From NCBI RefSeq assembly GCF_000733125.1, contig NZ_JPHU01000017.1, forward strand, positions 1 through 60,152: a stretch of DNA of 60,152 nt, read 5' to 3'. The stretch is from Parvularcula oceani (GTDB taxonomy: Bacteria; Pseudomonadota; Alphaproteobacteria; Caulobacterales; Parvularculaceae). This document shows positions 8,713-17,370 of this stretch, in pieces. Numbering within the stretch: the stretch's first letter is position 1; the number at the start of each line of letters is the position of its first letter. The position numbers and the translations under genes were made by a program. A model generated the notes under the pieces. The model had not been told where the DNA came from. It saw only the letters and a list, made by a program, of their open reading frames with translations, and ran no database searches.

Positions 8713-10416
8713 ATGCAACCCGTTCGAGAGCGGCAGGCCAAGGGCCCGCTTATGCTGCGCCCGGAGCACCTGATTGAGGGAGCGGCGACACGTCCGAGAG
8801 AGGCTTGGAGCACGCAGCGGAAGACTGATATTGTGCAAGAAGGCGTGACGGCATTCCTGAGCGGTTTGGTCGGGCAGGGCTTCCTCACGGACCCGGACCG
8901 GACGCGGGTGGAGGCCCTAATTGGATCCACGGACGAGCCTTGGGATCAGATCGTGTGCCGCCTGGGGTTGATGACCGAGGTCGCACTGACCGCTGCACTC
9001 GCGAAAGAGACCGGTTTGCCAATCGCTGAACCGCATTCTGAGGCCTATGCAGACGATCGGTGCAGCACCGCCTTCCTGCGCGCTGGCCGGGCCCTCCTCC
9101 TGCGAGAAAAAGGCGAGACAGTCATAGGGCTGGTCGATCCGTTCGAAAGCGGAGTCCAGGAGGGCGCATCCTTTGCGCTCGGAAGGGAGTTGATCATACG
9201 ACTCCTGAGTGCATCCCGCTATGAAGCGCTGCTTCTTACTGTCGAGGCGATGGACAATTCGGAGGTGCTCTCTTCCGAGACGGCCGACGTGGCGTTCGAT
9301 GCGGAGTGGCTTGCCGATATGGCGTCGAGCGAGCCGGTGGTTCGGCGCGTCAATGCTCTGATCGCCGAAGCCAGCGCAAGACGCGCATCTGACGTACACC
9401 TCGAGCCACACGAGGGCGGCTTCGCAATCCGGTCGCGGGTTGATGGCGTCTTGGGAACAGCGGGCCGCATGTCGCGATCGGAGGGGCTTGCGGTGGTCAG
9501 CCGGGTGAAGATCCTGGCTGACCTCGATATCGCCGAGCGCCGCCGTCCCCAGGACGGCCGCTTCACCTTCCCCGTTGCGGGACAGAAGATCGACCTGCGC
9601 GTCTCGACCGTACCGACCGACTACGGAGAGAGTGCCGTACTGCGCCTCCTCGACCGCTCCAGCGTTGCGCTGGACTACGCAAGTCTTGGCTACTCGGAAG
9701 CGCAAGCGACGACGATCCAGTCGTTCCTGCACAGGCCTTACGGCCTCGTCCTGCTGACTGGGCCGACCGGCAGCGGCAAGACGACGTCGCTCTACACCTT
9801 CCTTCAGGATCTCGCTGACGGCAGCCGGAAGATCCTCACCGTCGAGGACCCGATCGAATACCGCCTGGCGAGAATCTCTCAGAGCCAAATTGATCCCGCG
9901 ATCGGCGTGACCTTCGCCAGTCAGCTGCGCTCGTTTCTGCGCCACGATCCGGACGTGATGATGGTGGGGGAGATCCGTGACATCGAGACGGCACGTATCG
10001 CCGTGCAAGCGGCCTTGACCGGACATCTGGTGCTGTCGACTCTGCACACGAACGATGCGCCCTCGGCGGTTACGCGCCTACGCGACCTCGGTCTTGAGGA
10101 TTACCTTCTGGCCGCGACCTTGAACGGCGTCGTCAGCCAGCGGCTCGTCAGCCGCCTCTGCACGGCGTGCACCGGCAGGGGGTGCGGTGCATGTGGAGAG
10201 ACCGGGCGGCGTGGCCGTGTCGCCGTCGCCGAAGCGCTCACCGTCAACGACAGCGTCGCGGAGGCCATCAGAGCAGGCGCACCCGAAGCCGTCCTGCGCG
10301 AAAAAGATTCCCAGTTCGTGCCGATCGCCGCTGACGCGTGGTCCAAAGCCCAGGCCAGCCTCATTGCGGCGGGCGACGCCGCGCGGGTCTTGGGTCAGCC
10401 CGTGACTGCCCCATGA
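8713..10416 (+). CDS. gspE: Type II secretion ATPase GspE
   Basis: The cytoplasmic hexameric ATPase that powers pseudopilus assembly. It shows an N-terminal GspE domain, Walker A GPTGSGKTT near residue 350, the VEDPIEY Asp box, Walker B with DPDVMMVGEIRD, and the His box GHLVLSTLHTND. The C-terminal zinc site is compressed: CTAC and CGAC are separated by only four residues, whereas most GspE proteins have a long loop between the two Cys pairs. The start is uncertain: TTG 8704, ATG 8713 and ATG 8752 are in frame, and I prefer 8713 (GGGAG upstream). Its stop overlaps the gspF start as ATGA, so translation is probably coupled. First core gene of the gsp operon. Confidence 0.95.
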   Translation: MQPVRERQAKGPLMLRPEHLIEGAATRPREAWSTQRKTDIVQEGVTAFLSGLVGQGFLTDPDRTRVEALIGSTDEPWDQIVCRLGLMTEVALTAALAKETGLPIAEPHSEAYADDRCSTAFLRAGRALLLREKGETVIGLVDPFESGVQEGASFALGRELIIRLLSASRYEALLLTVEAMDNSEVLSSETADVAFDAEWLADMASSEPVVRRVNALIAEASARRASDVHLEPHEGGFAIRSRVDGVLGTAGRMSRSEGLAVVSRVKILADLDIAERRRPQDGRFTFPVAGQKIDLRVSTVPTDYGESAVLRLLDRSSVALDYASLGYSEAQATTIQSFLHRPYGLVLLTGPTGSGKTTSLYTFLQDLADGSRKILTVEDPIEYRLARISQSQIDPAIGVTFASQLRSFLRHDPDVMMVGEIRDIETARIAVQAALTGHLVLSTLHTNDAPSAVTRLRDLGLEDYLLAATLNGVVSQRLVSRLCTACTGRGCGACGETGRRGRVAVAEALTVNDSVAEAIRAGAPEAVLREKDSQFVPIAADAWSKAQASLIAAGDAARVLGQPVTAP

Positions 10417-11603
10417 CCCGCTACGCCTATGTGGCCGAAGCGGCCGGCGGAGCGGTGATTCGCGGCAGGGTTGAGGCGGATAGCGAACGCGCCGTCATCG
10501 ACGCTCTGTCCGCCGATCGGCTGCGACCGCTTTCGATCAAGCCGTTACGCGGCGAGATCCGTCTCGGTCGACGGACGGCGTCGATGCCGGTGACGACGCA
10601 GTCGCGACTCGTCAAGCGGCTGGCCGAATTGCTGAGCTCAAGCATTCCGCTTGCTGATGCGCTGGCTTTGATGGGGCGAGGAGAGGCGCAGGAGGCTGCC
10701 ACTGCCCGGTCCCTGCTTGCGAGCGTGCGCTCGGGGCAGGATCTATCGTCCTCCTTCGCGCTCCTCGCCTCCCCCCCTCCTGCGCAGCTGCTGGCGCTGG
10801 TGGCTGTTGGCGAGGAGACAGGTACACTCGCACAGCAACTCTCGCGCCTCGCGGAGGAGCTTGAACGAAAGGTCGCGCTCCGCCGAGACATCATCGGGCA
10901 GCTGGTCTACCCAGCGGCACTCCTGGTGCTGATCCTCCTGACCCTTGTCTTTCTCGCCCACCTCGTCCTGCCTCAGTTCGAGGCGGTATTCGCAGGCTCT
11001 GCCGCCGTTCCGCCTCCCGAGACCCGCTTCGTCCTGGCTGCCGGCCGCTTCGTGAGAGAGTGGGGAGCACTCTTTCCTCTGGCGGCCCTGCTCTTGGTCC
11101 TAGTCTGCGTCGCTTCTCGCCGCGCCTATCGCGACACGTTCGATAGTCTGCTGCTCCGGCTGCCCTTCGTGGGTCGCATTCTCGCCCGGAGTGAAGCGGC
11201 CCGTTTCTGTCGGGCTCTGGGAGCGTTGACAGCCGGAGGGTGCGGTCTCGCCAAGGCTCTTCCTCTCGCGCGCCAGGGCCTGACCTTTCCGGTCTTGCGA
11301 CGGCGCCATGCCAATGCTGCGGATGCCGTCCGCTCCGGCCTGCCGCTCTCGACAGCTCTGGGACGCGAGACACTGCTTCACGACGAAGCTCTCCAACTCG
11401 TCTTGATCGGGGAGCGGACAGGGCGCCTTGGACAGATGTTGCTCCAGGCCGCTGAAACCTGTGAAGCCGAGGTCACTGCAAGTTTGAAGAAAGCCACTGC
11501 CTTGACAGGCCCTGTACTGACCGCCCTGATGGGCCTCCTGACGGCGGGCGTGATCGCTTCGGTCATGACCGGTGTGCTGAGTTTGAATGATGCGGTCTAC
11601 TGA
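10413..11603 (+). CDS. gspF: Type II secretion inner-membrane platform protein GspF
   Basis: 396 residues. The platform protein couples the GspE ATPase to pseudopilin polymerisation. It shows the N-terminal YAYVAEAAGG segment, then two copies of the T2SSF helical domain (about residues 60-185 and 265-385). Membrane segments lie at about 165-190, 215-240 and near the C-terminus. The ATG at 10413 overlaps the gspE stop (ATGA). The 3' end overlaps the gspG start by 17 bases. Confidence 0.95.
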   Translation: MTRYAYVAEAAGGAVIRGRVEADSERAVIDALSADRLRPLSIKPLRGEIRLGRRTASMPVTTQSRLVKRLAELLSSSIPLADALALMGRGEAQEAATARSLLASVRSGQDLSSSFALLASPPPAQLLALVAVGEETGTLAQQLSRLAEELERKVALRRDIIGQLVYPAALLVLILLTLVFLAHLVLPQFEAVFAGSAAVPPPETRFVLAAGRFVREWGALFPLAALLLVLVCVASRRAYRDTFDSLLLRLPFVGRILARSEAARFCRALGALTAGGCGLAKALPLARQGLTFPVLRRRHANAADAVRSGLPLSTALGRETLLHDEALQLVLIGERTGRLGQMLLQAAETCEAEVTASLKKATALTGPVLTALMGLLTAGVIASVMTGVLSLNDAVY

Positions 11604-12039
11604 AGAACAGGTGCGGGAACCTCGACGCGCAGTGCAGCAGCACGGGCTGACGCTGTTCGAGCTTCTTATAGTCCTCGCCATCCTCGCCCTCCTCGCGACA
11701 CTGGTGGCACCGCGGGTCATCGGCTACCTTGGCAAAGCCAGAACCGACGTGGCGCGAACGCAACTGGCTAACATCGTCACTGCCTTGGAACTCTATGCGA
11801 TCGATATCGGTGAATATCCAAGCGAGGCGCAGGGATTGACGGCGCTGGTGGAGCGTCCGGAAGGCCTATCGCTGTGGACCGGCCCCTATCTGCGTGAAGC
11901 TACAGGCCTGACTGATCCATGGGGGCAACCTTATCACTATGATCTTCACGACGAGGGCAGGCTTTTCACTGTCTCCACTCTCGGGCGTGACGGTGAGAAA
12001 GGAGGCGAGGGCGACGATGCGGACCTCACCAAGAGCTGA
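11587..12039 (+). CDS. gspG: Major pseudopilin GspG
   Basis: 150 residues. Major subunit of the type II pseudopilus. A short leader ends in QQHG, and cleavage would give LTLFELLIVLAIL with Glu at +5 and a hydrophobic helix, as expected for prepilin peptidase substrates. The C-terminal motif LTDPWGQPYHY...LGRDGEKGGEGDDADL matches the calcium-binding end of GspG proteins. Two adjacent ATGs are possible (11587 and 11590). It overlaps gspF upstream and gspH downstream. The peptidase needed to process it is not encoded in this window. Confidence 0.95.
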   Translation: MMRSTEEQVREPRRAVQQHGLTLFELLIVLAILALLATLVAPRVIGYLGKARTDVARTQLANIVTALELYAIDIGEYPSEAQGLTALVERPEGLSLWTGPYLREATGLTDPWGQPYHYDLHDEGRLFTVSTLGRDGEKGGEGDDADLTKS

Positions 12040-12439
12040 GCATCAGTTTGGGTTCACGCTCTTCGAACTCCTGATCGTGCTGGCCGTACTGGCTGCTGCA
12101 ACGGGGATCGTCGGGTTCGCCTTGCAGGGCAACGGATCGTCAATGACGGTTCGCGGTGCTGCGGACCGATTCGCCAGTGACCTCTCCCGCGTCGCGACCG
12201 CGGCGCGCGCCACGGGAGAGGCAATGACAGTCGAACTCGCCACAGATGGATATACGGCAACGGCGCTCGGCATTGACGTGCGGCTCTCTCGCGGCGTTTC
12301 CCTGTCCAGCAGTGCCGGGACGTCTCTGACCTTCTACCCGGATGGATATGCGCAACCTGTCTCCGTCGTGCTGAGGCGGGGCGAGATCCAAAAGGTGGTT
12401 TCGATAGAGGCTTATACAGGACGGATCCGTGCCGAGTGA
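12017..12439 (+). CDS. gspH: Minor pseudopilin GspH
   Basis: 140 residues. The ATG at 12017 has GGAGGCGAGG upstream and lies inside the gspG 3' end. The prepilin signature is QFG followed by FTLFELLIVLAVLAAAT with Glu at +5. The rest has the beta-rich GspH/FimT-type profile. Minor pseudopilins cap or initiate the pseudopilus. The 3' end overlaps gspI. Confidence 0.9.
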   Translation: MRTSPRAEHQFGFTLFELLIVLAVLAAATGIVGFALQGNGSSMTVRGAADRFASDLSRVATAARATGEAMTVELATDGYTATALGIDVRLSRGVSLSSSAGTSLTFYPDGYAQPVSVVLRRGEIQKVVSIEAYTGRIRAE

Positions 12440-12773
12440 GCGCGGCTTCGCCCTCACGGAGGTGCTCGCTGCCGCTGCCATCGCGGCTGCTGTGGTCGCC
12501 GCGTCATCGGCCACGCTCGCCTCGACGGTGAGAGCTGCGGCACGATCGGGCACGATCTATGAACAGGGTCTGAGTCTTCGCAACGCCGAGGCCATGCTCC
12601 GCGCGGGTGTTCCCGCGGCCCAGGTGCGGCTCGCTCATCCGGCCGTCGAACTTGTCTCCGCTCCGGATCCCGCCAGCCAGAACGGCTGGCTTCCGCCGGG
12701 CGCTCTCGCCGCATGGTCGCTGACATCGACATCCGGCGAGACACTGACCGTCTGGGTGGAATCCCATGACTAG
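12429..12773 (+). CDS. gspI: Minor pseudopilin GspI
   Basis: 114 residues from a GTG at 12429. The leader is MPSERG and the mature N-terminus FALTEVLAAAAIAAAVV, with Glu at +5. Size and position between gspH and gspJ match GspI, which nucleates the tip complex with GspJ and GspK. It overlaps both neighbours, which suggests coupled translation. Confidence 0.88.
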   Translation: MPSERGFALTEVLAAAAIAAAVVAASSATLASTVRAAARSGTIYEQGLSLRNAEAMLRAGVPAAQVRLAHPAVELVSAPDPASQNGWLPPGALAAWSLTSTSGETLTVWVESHD

Positions 12774-13374
12774 CCTTGGCCGGCAACGGGGCTTGACCCT
12801 TGCCGAGGTGCTGATCGCCACCTCTGCATTGGCGCTGCTGGCAGTTGTCCTCGCCGCCGCCATTCAGGGATCTGTTCGCGCTTCCGCTTCTGTCGCCTCA
12901 ACGCTCGAGGGGCGTGATGAGATACGCACGACCGAACGCGTACTCCGCGATCTCGTTGGCAGGGCCGTCTGGACCGGGGTGTCCGAAGAGCGTTTCGGCT
13001 TCGCCGGCGAGCCTCGGAGCCTGTCCTTCGTCAGCCTCGCTCGTGACGGGGAGCTGGATCGGGTTGAGCTCGAGGGGAATGCAGGCCTTCGCCTGCAGGT
13101 GACCTCCCTGACTGACGGAGAGGATCTCATCTTCGCAGATGCACTGGCGCCGAACCTGCAGCGAGTGCGCTTCACCTATTGGGGGCAGAAGGGCGGACAG
13201 GCGCCCCGCTGGCATGGCGTCTGGAACGGCAACCGGCCACCCCGTCTCGTGCAGATGGAGGCGCGCCGCGGAGATGGCCGCAACTTGCGTTTCCACCTGT
13301 TCATCGACAGCGAGATGCCCATGATCTGCGCGTTTGACCCCGTGAGCCGCTCATGCCGGAACGCGACCGAATGA
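12766..13374 (+). CDS. gspJ: Minor pseudopilin GspJ
   Basis: 202 residues. The leader MTSLGRQRG is followed by LTLAEVLIATSALALLAVVL, with Glu at +5. The body, with the RTTERVLRDLVGRA segment and a C-terminal Cys pair region, fits GspJ, the tip partner of GspI and GspK. It starts inside gspI and its stop overlaps the next ATG (ATGA at 13371). Confidence 0.9.
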   Translation: MTSLGRQRGLTLAEVLIATSALALLAVVLAAAIQGSVRASASVASTLEGRDEIRTTERVLRDLVGRAVWTGVSEERFGFAGEPRSLSFVSLARDGELDRVELEGNAGLRLQVTSLTDGEDLIFADALAPNLQRVRFTYWGQKGGQAPRWHGVWNGNRPPRLVQMEARRGDGRNLRFHLFIDSEMPMICAFDPVSRSCRNATE

Positions 13375-14261
13375 GCACACAACGGAGACTGCTCCGCCGA
13401 TCGCTCCGCTGGTGGCGTAAAGGCCTCGCCTACGGCCTTCCCGCTCCCCTCGCTGAGCGGGTACGGCCTGCGACGCCGCATGTCGTCATCTTCGGAACAG
13501 CGCTATCGGCTGAGGAGCAGCAGCGCCCGGTAGAGGTGAGGCTCGAGGGATGCCATGCCTTCTGGACCGGACTGTCAATTCCTGCGGCGGGAGCGCGGCG
13601 GGCGAAGGAGGCAGTTGAACTCCGCCTGGACGAGCTTTCGCCGGTGCCCCGGAGCCACACCCGTTTCGGGATCGGACGCATCGTCAAAGCGGAGGAGGGG
13701 CGGCTTTGGGTGCCGGTCGCGATCGCCAAAGCCGATACAGTCGAATCCGCGACAAGGACACTGCCGCTGGCCGGCGGAACTGTAGTCGCTTCCCAGGACG
13801 GGCGGCACGTCGTTCTCGCGCGACGGGAAAAGGAGAGGCATCTTGGCACCCGAACCTTCTCCTCGCCCGCCGTCCTCGCCTCTTTGCTCTTCGTCAGCAT
13901 GTTCGTGGGAGCCGTGACCTATACCGACCGCTGGGTGGACGCTGCCGGGCAGAAACAGGTCCGGCTTCTAGCTCAGCTGAGTGCAGTGGAGGCCGAGGGA
14001 GACCGACTGAATGCGCTAGCCGTGGAGCGAGACCATCGAACGCTGCGAACGTTGAGGGATTGGTTGGGCGCCTCGCCTTTGCCGCCGGACGCGATGCTGA
14101 CCGAGTTCATCGTCGAGGACGGTTCCATCTCTCTCCGGGGACACCTGCCTGTCGGCGCTGATACGGATTCGCTCCGCTCAGCCGGTTCCTTCGAGGCGCG
14201 GGACGAACGGCGGCCAGGATGGGAGGCGTTCTTTTACAAAGGAACGAGCGATGGTGAATAA
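13371..14261 (+). CDS. gspL: GspL-like assembly protein
   Basis: 296 residues from the ATG overlapping the gspJ stop; a start at 13353 is also open. A cytoplasmic domain (about 1-165) is followed by one membrane segment (SPAVLASLLFVSMFVGAVTY, about 165-185) and a coiled periplasmic part. This topology and position match GspL, which recruits GspE to the membrane and pairs with GspM. It is shorter than enterobacterial GspL (near 400 residues), so the cytoplasmic actin-like domain is reduced. Assignment rests on order and topology more than sequence. Confidence 0.72.
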   Translation: MSTQRRLLRRSLRWWRKGLAYGLPAPLAERVRPATPHVVIFGTALSAEEQQRPVEVRLEGCHAFWTGLSIPAAGARRAKEAVELRLDELSPVPRSHTRFGIGRIVKAEEGRLWVPVAIAKADTVESATRTLPLAGGTVVASQDGRHVVLARREKERHLGTRTFSSPAVLASLLFVSMFVGAVTYTDRWVDAAGQKQVRLLAQLSAVEAEGDRLNALAVERDHRTLRTLRDWLGASPLPPDAMLTEFIVEDGSISLRGHLPVGADTDSLRSAGSFEARDERRPGWEAFFYKGTSDGE

Positions 14262-14799
14262 GCATGGGGTCTCTCATATGGCGCAAGCTGCAGCTGCATG
14301 GCTGATTTTGGCCGCCGTGACCTCCGGTGCCGTGGGAGCCGGCTTTGTGTGTGTGAACTCGTTCGCCTCGTCCTTGGCGGAGGCGCGGTTCGTTCATATG
14401 CGGAATGAGGATCTGGTTGAACGTCTCAGCCGAGCGGAGCAAGGGAGAGCAGCCAGCCTGCGAGGCCTGACTAACGGGCACGACAGGCTGCCGACGCAGA
14501 ACGATGCTGAGAAGCTGCTCGTGGCTATGTCGGAGCGCTTGGCCGAGATCGGCAGCGACGTGGTGGTCCAGCCTGCTGTGCAGATCGCACAACAGGAGCC
14601 GTTCGTTTTCCTTCGCGCTCAACTTGCGCTCCGCGCGCCGCGAGGCCGCATCCACGAGGTGCTCGAAGCCCTTCAGAGCGACGGCGTTCATGTCGAGCGC
14701 CTGCGGTTCGAAGCGCCGGAGGCGAGCGGCCGTGTCATTGCGCTCGACGGAGCGATCGTTCTGATCGCGCGAAGAAGTGGCGAGGGGGCCGATGAGTAG
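14251..14799 (+). CDS. gspM: GspM-like assembly protein
   Basis: 182 residues. One N-terminal membrane segment (AAAAWLILAAVTSGAVGAG), a short coiled stretch rich in Glu/Arg, then a ferredoxin-like periplasmic domain. Size, topology and position after the GspL-like gene fit GspM. The start overlaps the gspL stop by 11 bases. Sequence alone is weak evidence, so this is a positional assignment. Confidence 0.7.
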   Translation: MVNKHGVSHMAQAAAAWLILAAVTSGAVGAGFVCVNSFASSLAEARFVHMRNEDLVERLSRAEQGRAASLRGLTNGHDRLPTQNDAEKLLVAMSERLAEIGSDVVVQPAVQIAQQEPFVFLRAQLALRAPRGRIHEVLEALQSDGVHVERLRFEAPEASGRVIALDGAIVLIARRSGEGADE

Positions 14800-15250
14800 G
14801 TGGCTAATGGTGCTGTTCGTCCTCGGGCTGCCAATTGGCCTGGGCACTGTTCTGCCGGTGCCGGCAGGGTCGCGCTCAGGGGAGCAGGACGCTCTGGACG
14901 CTGCTAAGGTGCGGCCAGTTCTGCCGGATGCGGAAGACCTCGATCTGCTTCTGGCGCGGTTCGACCGCATGGCGCTACCTGCCCAGAGAGACATTCCGCC
15001 ACCGCCGCCGCCAGCCCCCGATCCAGCCGCGGCGTTACGCCGGGTACAGATCATAGGCATCATCGTTGCTGACACCGAGCCTGTGCTGCTCGCGCGCCAT
15101 GGCGGCTCGCTGAGATGGCTGAGAGCCGGAGACTCCGCGGCAGGCTTTCGTTTCACCGGCATCGATGCGCGCTCCGCTTTGTTCTCGGACGGCGAGCGCA
15201 CGGTGCGGCTCAGCCTTCCGGACGCTGCGGCGCAAGGCGTGCAATATTAA
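14792..15250 (+). CDS. GspC-like inner-membrane linker protein
   Basis: 152 residues. The start is the ATG at 14792, overlapping the gspM stop. An N-terminal membrane anchor is followed by a proline-rich linker (PPPPPPAPDP) and a small beta domain from about residue 80 (RRVQIIGIIVADTEPVLLARHGGSLRWLRAGD as a rough unit), resembling the homology region of GspC. That region contacts the N0 domain of the secretin. No PDZ domain is present. GspN or a PilP-like linker are alternatives. Position directly before gspD supports a GspC role. Confidence 0.6.
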   Translation: MSRWLMVLFVLGLPIGLGTVLPVPAGSRSGEQDALDAAKVRPVLPDAEDLDLLLARFDRMALPAQRDIPPPPPPAPDPAAALRRVQIIGIIVADTEPVLLARHGGSLRWLRAGDSAAGFRFTGIDARSALFSDGERTVRLSLPDAAAQGVQY

Positions 15251-15276
15251 TCGGGGAGAGCGAGGAAACGGAGCAT

Positions 15277-17370
15277 ATGGGCTTACGCTCCGGCTCTCCT
15301 CGTGGTTTTATGTCGTCAGGGAACGGGCAGGGCAGTACCGTGCGAACACATCGAGCGATCGCGATCGCCAGCGGACTGGTGTCGGCTTGCGCCTGTGCGA
15401 GCGAACCGCATGAGCGCTCGCCGCTGCGCGACGATCCTGTTCTCGAACAGCAAGCGCCTGACCTCGCCGCCGGCTCCAACTCGATTGAGGAGATTAGCGA
15501 GACGGCGGAGGCAGGGCTGGGCGACCAGGAGGATCGGGTTCTCTACCGAGATGCACGCAAAGGGACAGTCTTAAGGCCGGGCCAGGACGTTGGCCGTTAT
15601 CTCGTCTCTGAACTCCAGCTCAACTTCGTCGAGGCACCGGCAGTCGATGTTGCCCGGACTGTCATCGGTGCAGCTCTCGGCGAGCCGGTGGCCGTCGCGA
15701 GCGCAGTCGACGGCAATATCACCCTCACCTCACCCGAGCCTCTCCCGGTGCGGCAAGCTCTCGGCAATCTGGAAACCGTTCTCGCAGCCTCGGGCCTGAC
15801 ACTGATCGAGGGAGAATCTGGCTTCCTCCTCACCCGGCTGGAAAGCGCTCAGCAGGGCAGTCAGACCGTCCCCCGAGGCGGCGTCGGCTACGGTCTCACC
15901 GTCGTTCGGATCAGTAACGCTGTTCCTTCACGTCTTGTCAGTCTCGTCCAGCCTTTCACCGCGAAGACGGTTCAGGTGACACCCGATGACACGCGGGGGC
16001 TGATCATGCTCCGCGGACCTGCTCCCGACGTTGCGCGGGTGGAGGAGGCGCTGCGCCTCTTCGACACGACGGAGCTGACCGACAAGGTATTCGGATTGTT
16101 CGAACTGCGCTACACGGAAGCAGCGGACGTCCAGTCGGAGCTTCTTCCTCTCCTGCGGGCCACCGCCGGCAGCGCTGCGGAACTCGTCGAGGTGATCCCG
16201 CTGCCGCGCCTCAACCAGCTCTTCGTGCTGACGCGGACCGACGATCAGTTCGAGCAGGTCCGCTCCTGGATCGCTCGCCTCGATCGTCCCGCTTCCGGCG
16301 ATGAGCGACGCCTCTACTACTACCTCGTCCAGAACACGCCGGCTGACACTCTAGCCAGCCAGCTCGAAGCCGCATTCGAAGGGGGAGGCGGCCTCATCCG
16401 CACCGCTGGTGAGATCCCGGGGCGTCCGGAGCCGATTGCACGCGCTGCGCCTATCACGCCGATCCTCGATGCAGAGCGAGGGATCTCGATCGTAGCGGAC
16501 GTGCTCAACAACGCCCTGATCGTCCGCGCGACCGGGTCCGAATATCGGGAAATCGTCAACCTGATCGAGCGTATGGACGTGCTGCCACCGCAAGTTCTCA
16601 TTGAAGCGACGATCGCCGAGGTCACGCTCAATGACGAGCTGCGTTTCGGCATTCGGTACTTTTTCGAAGACGGGAAAGGCGCCGCGACGCTCTCCGACAA
16701 TGCCGGCGGCGGTGTAGGCCCTGTCTTTCCCGGCCTCACTGCCACCTATTTCGACGGCACCGATGCCGGAATCGCGATCGACCTTCTGGCTTCGGTGACC
16801 GACGTCTCCGTTCTGTCCGCGCCGTCCATCATGGTCCAGAACAACCAGATCGCCAGTCTGCAGGTCGGCGACGAGGTGCCGATCGTCACCCAGCAGGCTG
16901 TCGCGATCGTCGATCCTGATGCGCCGATCGTCTCTACCGTCCAGCTGCGCGAGACGGGCGTCATCCTGGAGGTGAAGCCGCGCATCAACGCGTCCGATAT
17001 GGTGGTGCTCGAAGTTCAGCAGGAGGTGTCGGAGGTGGCGCCGACGCGAACCGAGGGCATCAACACGCCGACGATTCAACAGCGTCAGTTCCAGTCCACG
17101 GTTAACGTGCTCAACGGCAGCACGGTCGCTCTTGGAGGGCTCATTCGCGAGACCGTTACGGATTCGGAATCCGGCGTGCCGGTACTTCGCCAGATCCCGC
17201 TCGCCGGGAACCTCTTCAAGTCGCAGAACCAGGCCCGGCGCAGGACCGAACTTATCGTCTTCCTGACGCCGAAGATTGTCCGGACCCCCGGTGAAGCAGA
17301 CGAGGCTCTCCTCGATCTCAAGCGCGACCTCAGGAACCTCACGGTTCTGGAAAACTATGGGACCGATTGA
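15277..17370 (+). CDS. gspD: Type II secretion outer-membrane secretin GspD
   Basis: About 697 residues from the ATG at 15277 (GGAAACGGAG upstream). A GTG at 15340 would begin a lipoprotein-like signal with VSAC, so the mature protein may be a lipoprotein. The N0 domain, N1-N3 ring repeats (for example the FELRYTEAADVQSELLPLL unit) and secretin barrel follow. The C-terminus has the hallmark VPVLRQIPLAGNLF and RTELIVFLTPKIV. It forms the outer-membrane exit pore. Here gspD comes late, after the assembly genes, rather than near the front as in many gsp operons. Its 3' end overlaps gspK. Confidence 0.95.
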   Translation: MGLRSGSPRGFMSSGNGQGSTVRTHRAIAIASGLVSACACASEPHERSPLRDDPVLEQQAPDLAAGSNSIEEISETAEAGLGDQEDRVLYRDARKGTVLRPGQDVGRYLVSELQLNFVEAPAVDVARTVIGAALGEPVAVASAVDGNITLTSPEPLPVRQALGNLETVLAASGLTLIEGESGFLLTRLESAQQGSQTVPRGGVGYGLTVVRISNAVPSRLVSLVQPFTAKTVQVTPDDTRGLIMLRGPAPDVARVEEALRLFDTTELTDKVFGLFELRYTEAADVQSELLPLLRATAGSAAELVEVIPLPRLNQLFVLTRTDDQFEQVRSWIARLDRPASGDERRLYYYLVQNTPADTLASQLEAAFEGGGGLIRTAGEIPGRPEPIARAAPITPILDAERGISIVADVLNNALIVRATGSEYREIVNLIERMDVLPPQVLIEATIAEVTLNDELRFGIRYFFEDGKGAATLSDNAGGGVGPVFPGLTATYFDGTDAGIAIDLLASVTDVSVLSAPSIMVQNNQIASLQVGDEVPIVTQQAVAIVDPDAPIVSTVQLRETGVILEVKPRINASDMVVLEVQQEVSEVAPTRTEGINTPTIQQRQFQSTVNVLNGSTVALGGLIRETVTDSESGVPVLRQIPLAGNLFKSQNQARRRTELIVFLTPKIVRTPGEADEALLDLKRDLRNLTVLENYGTD

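Noticed and set aside
8917-10047. Minus-strand open frame of 376 codons
   Set aside because: Antisense to gspE; a GC-rich shadow without start signals.
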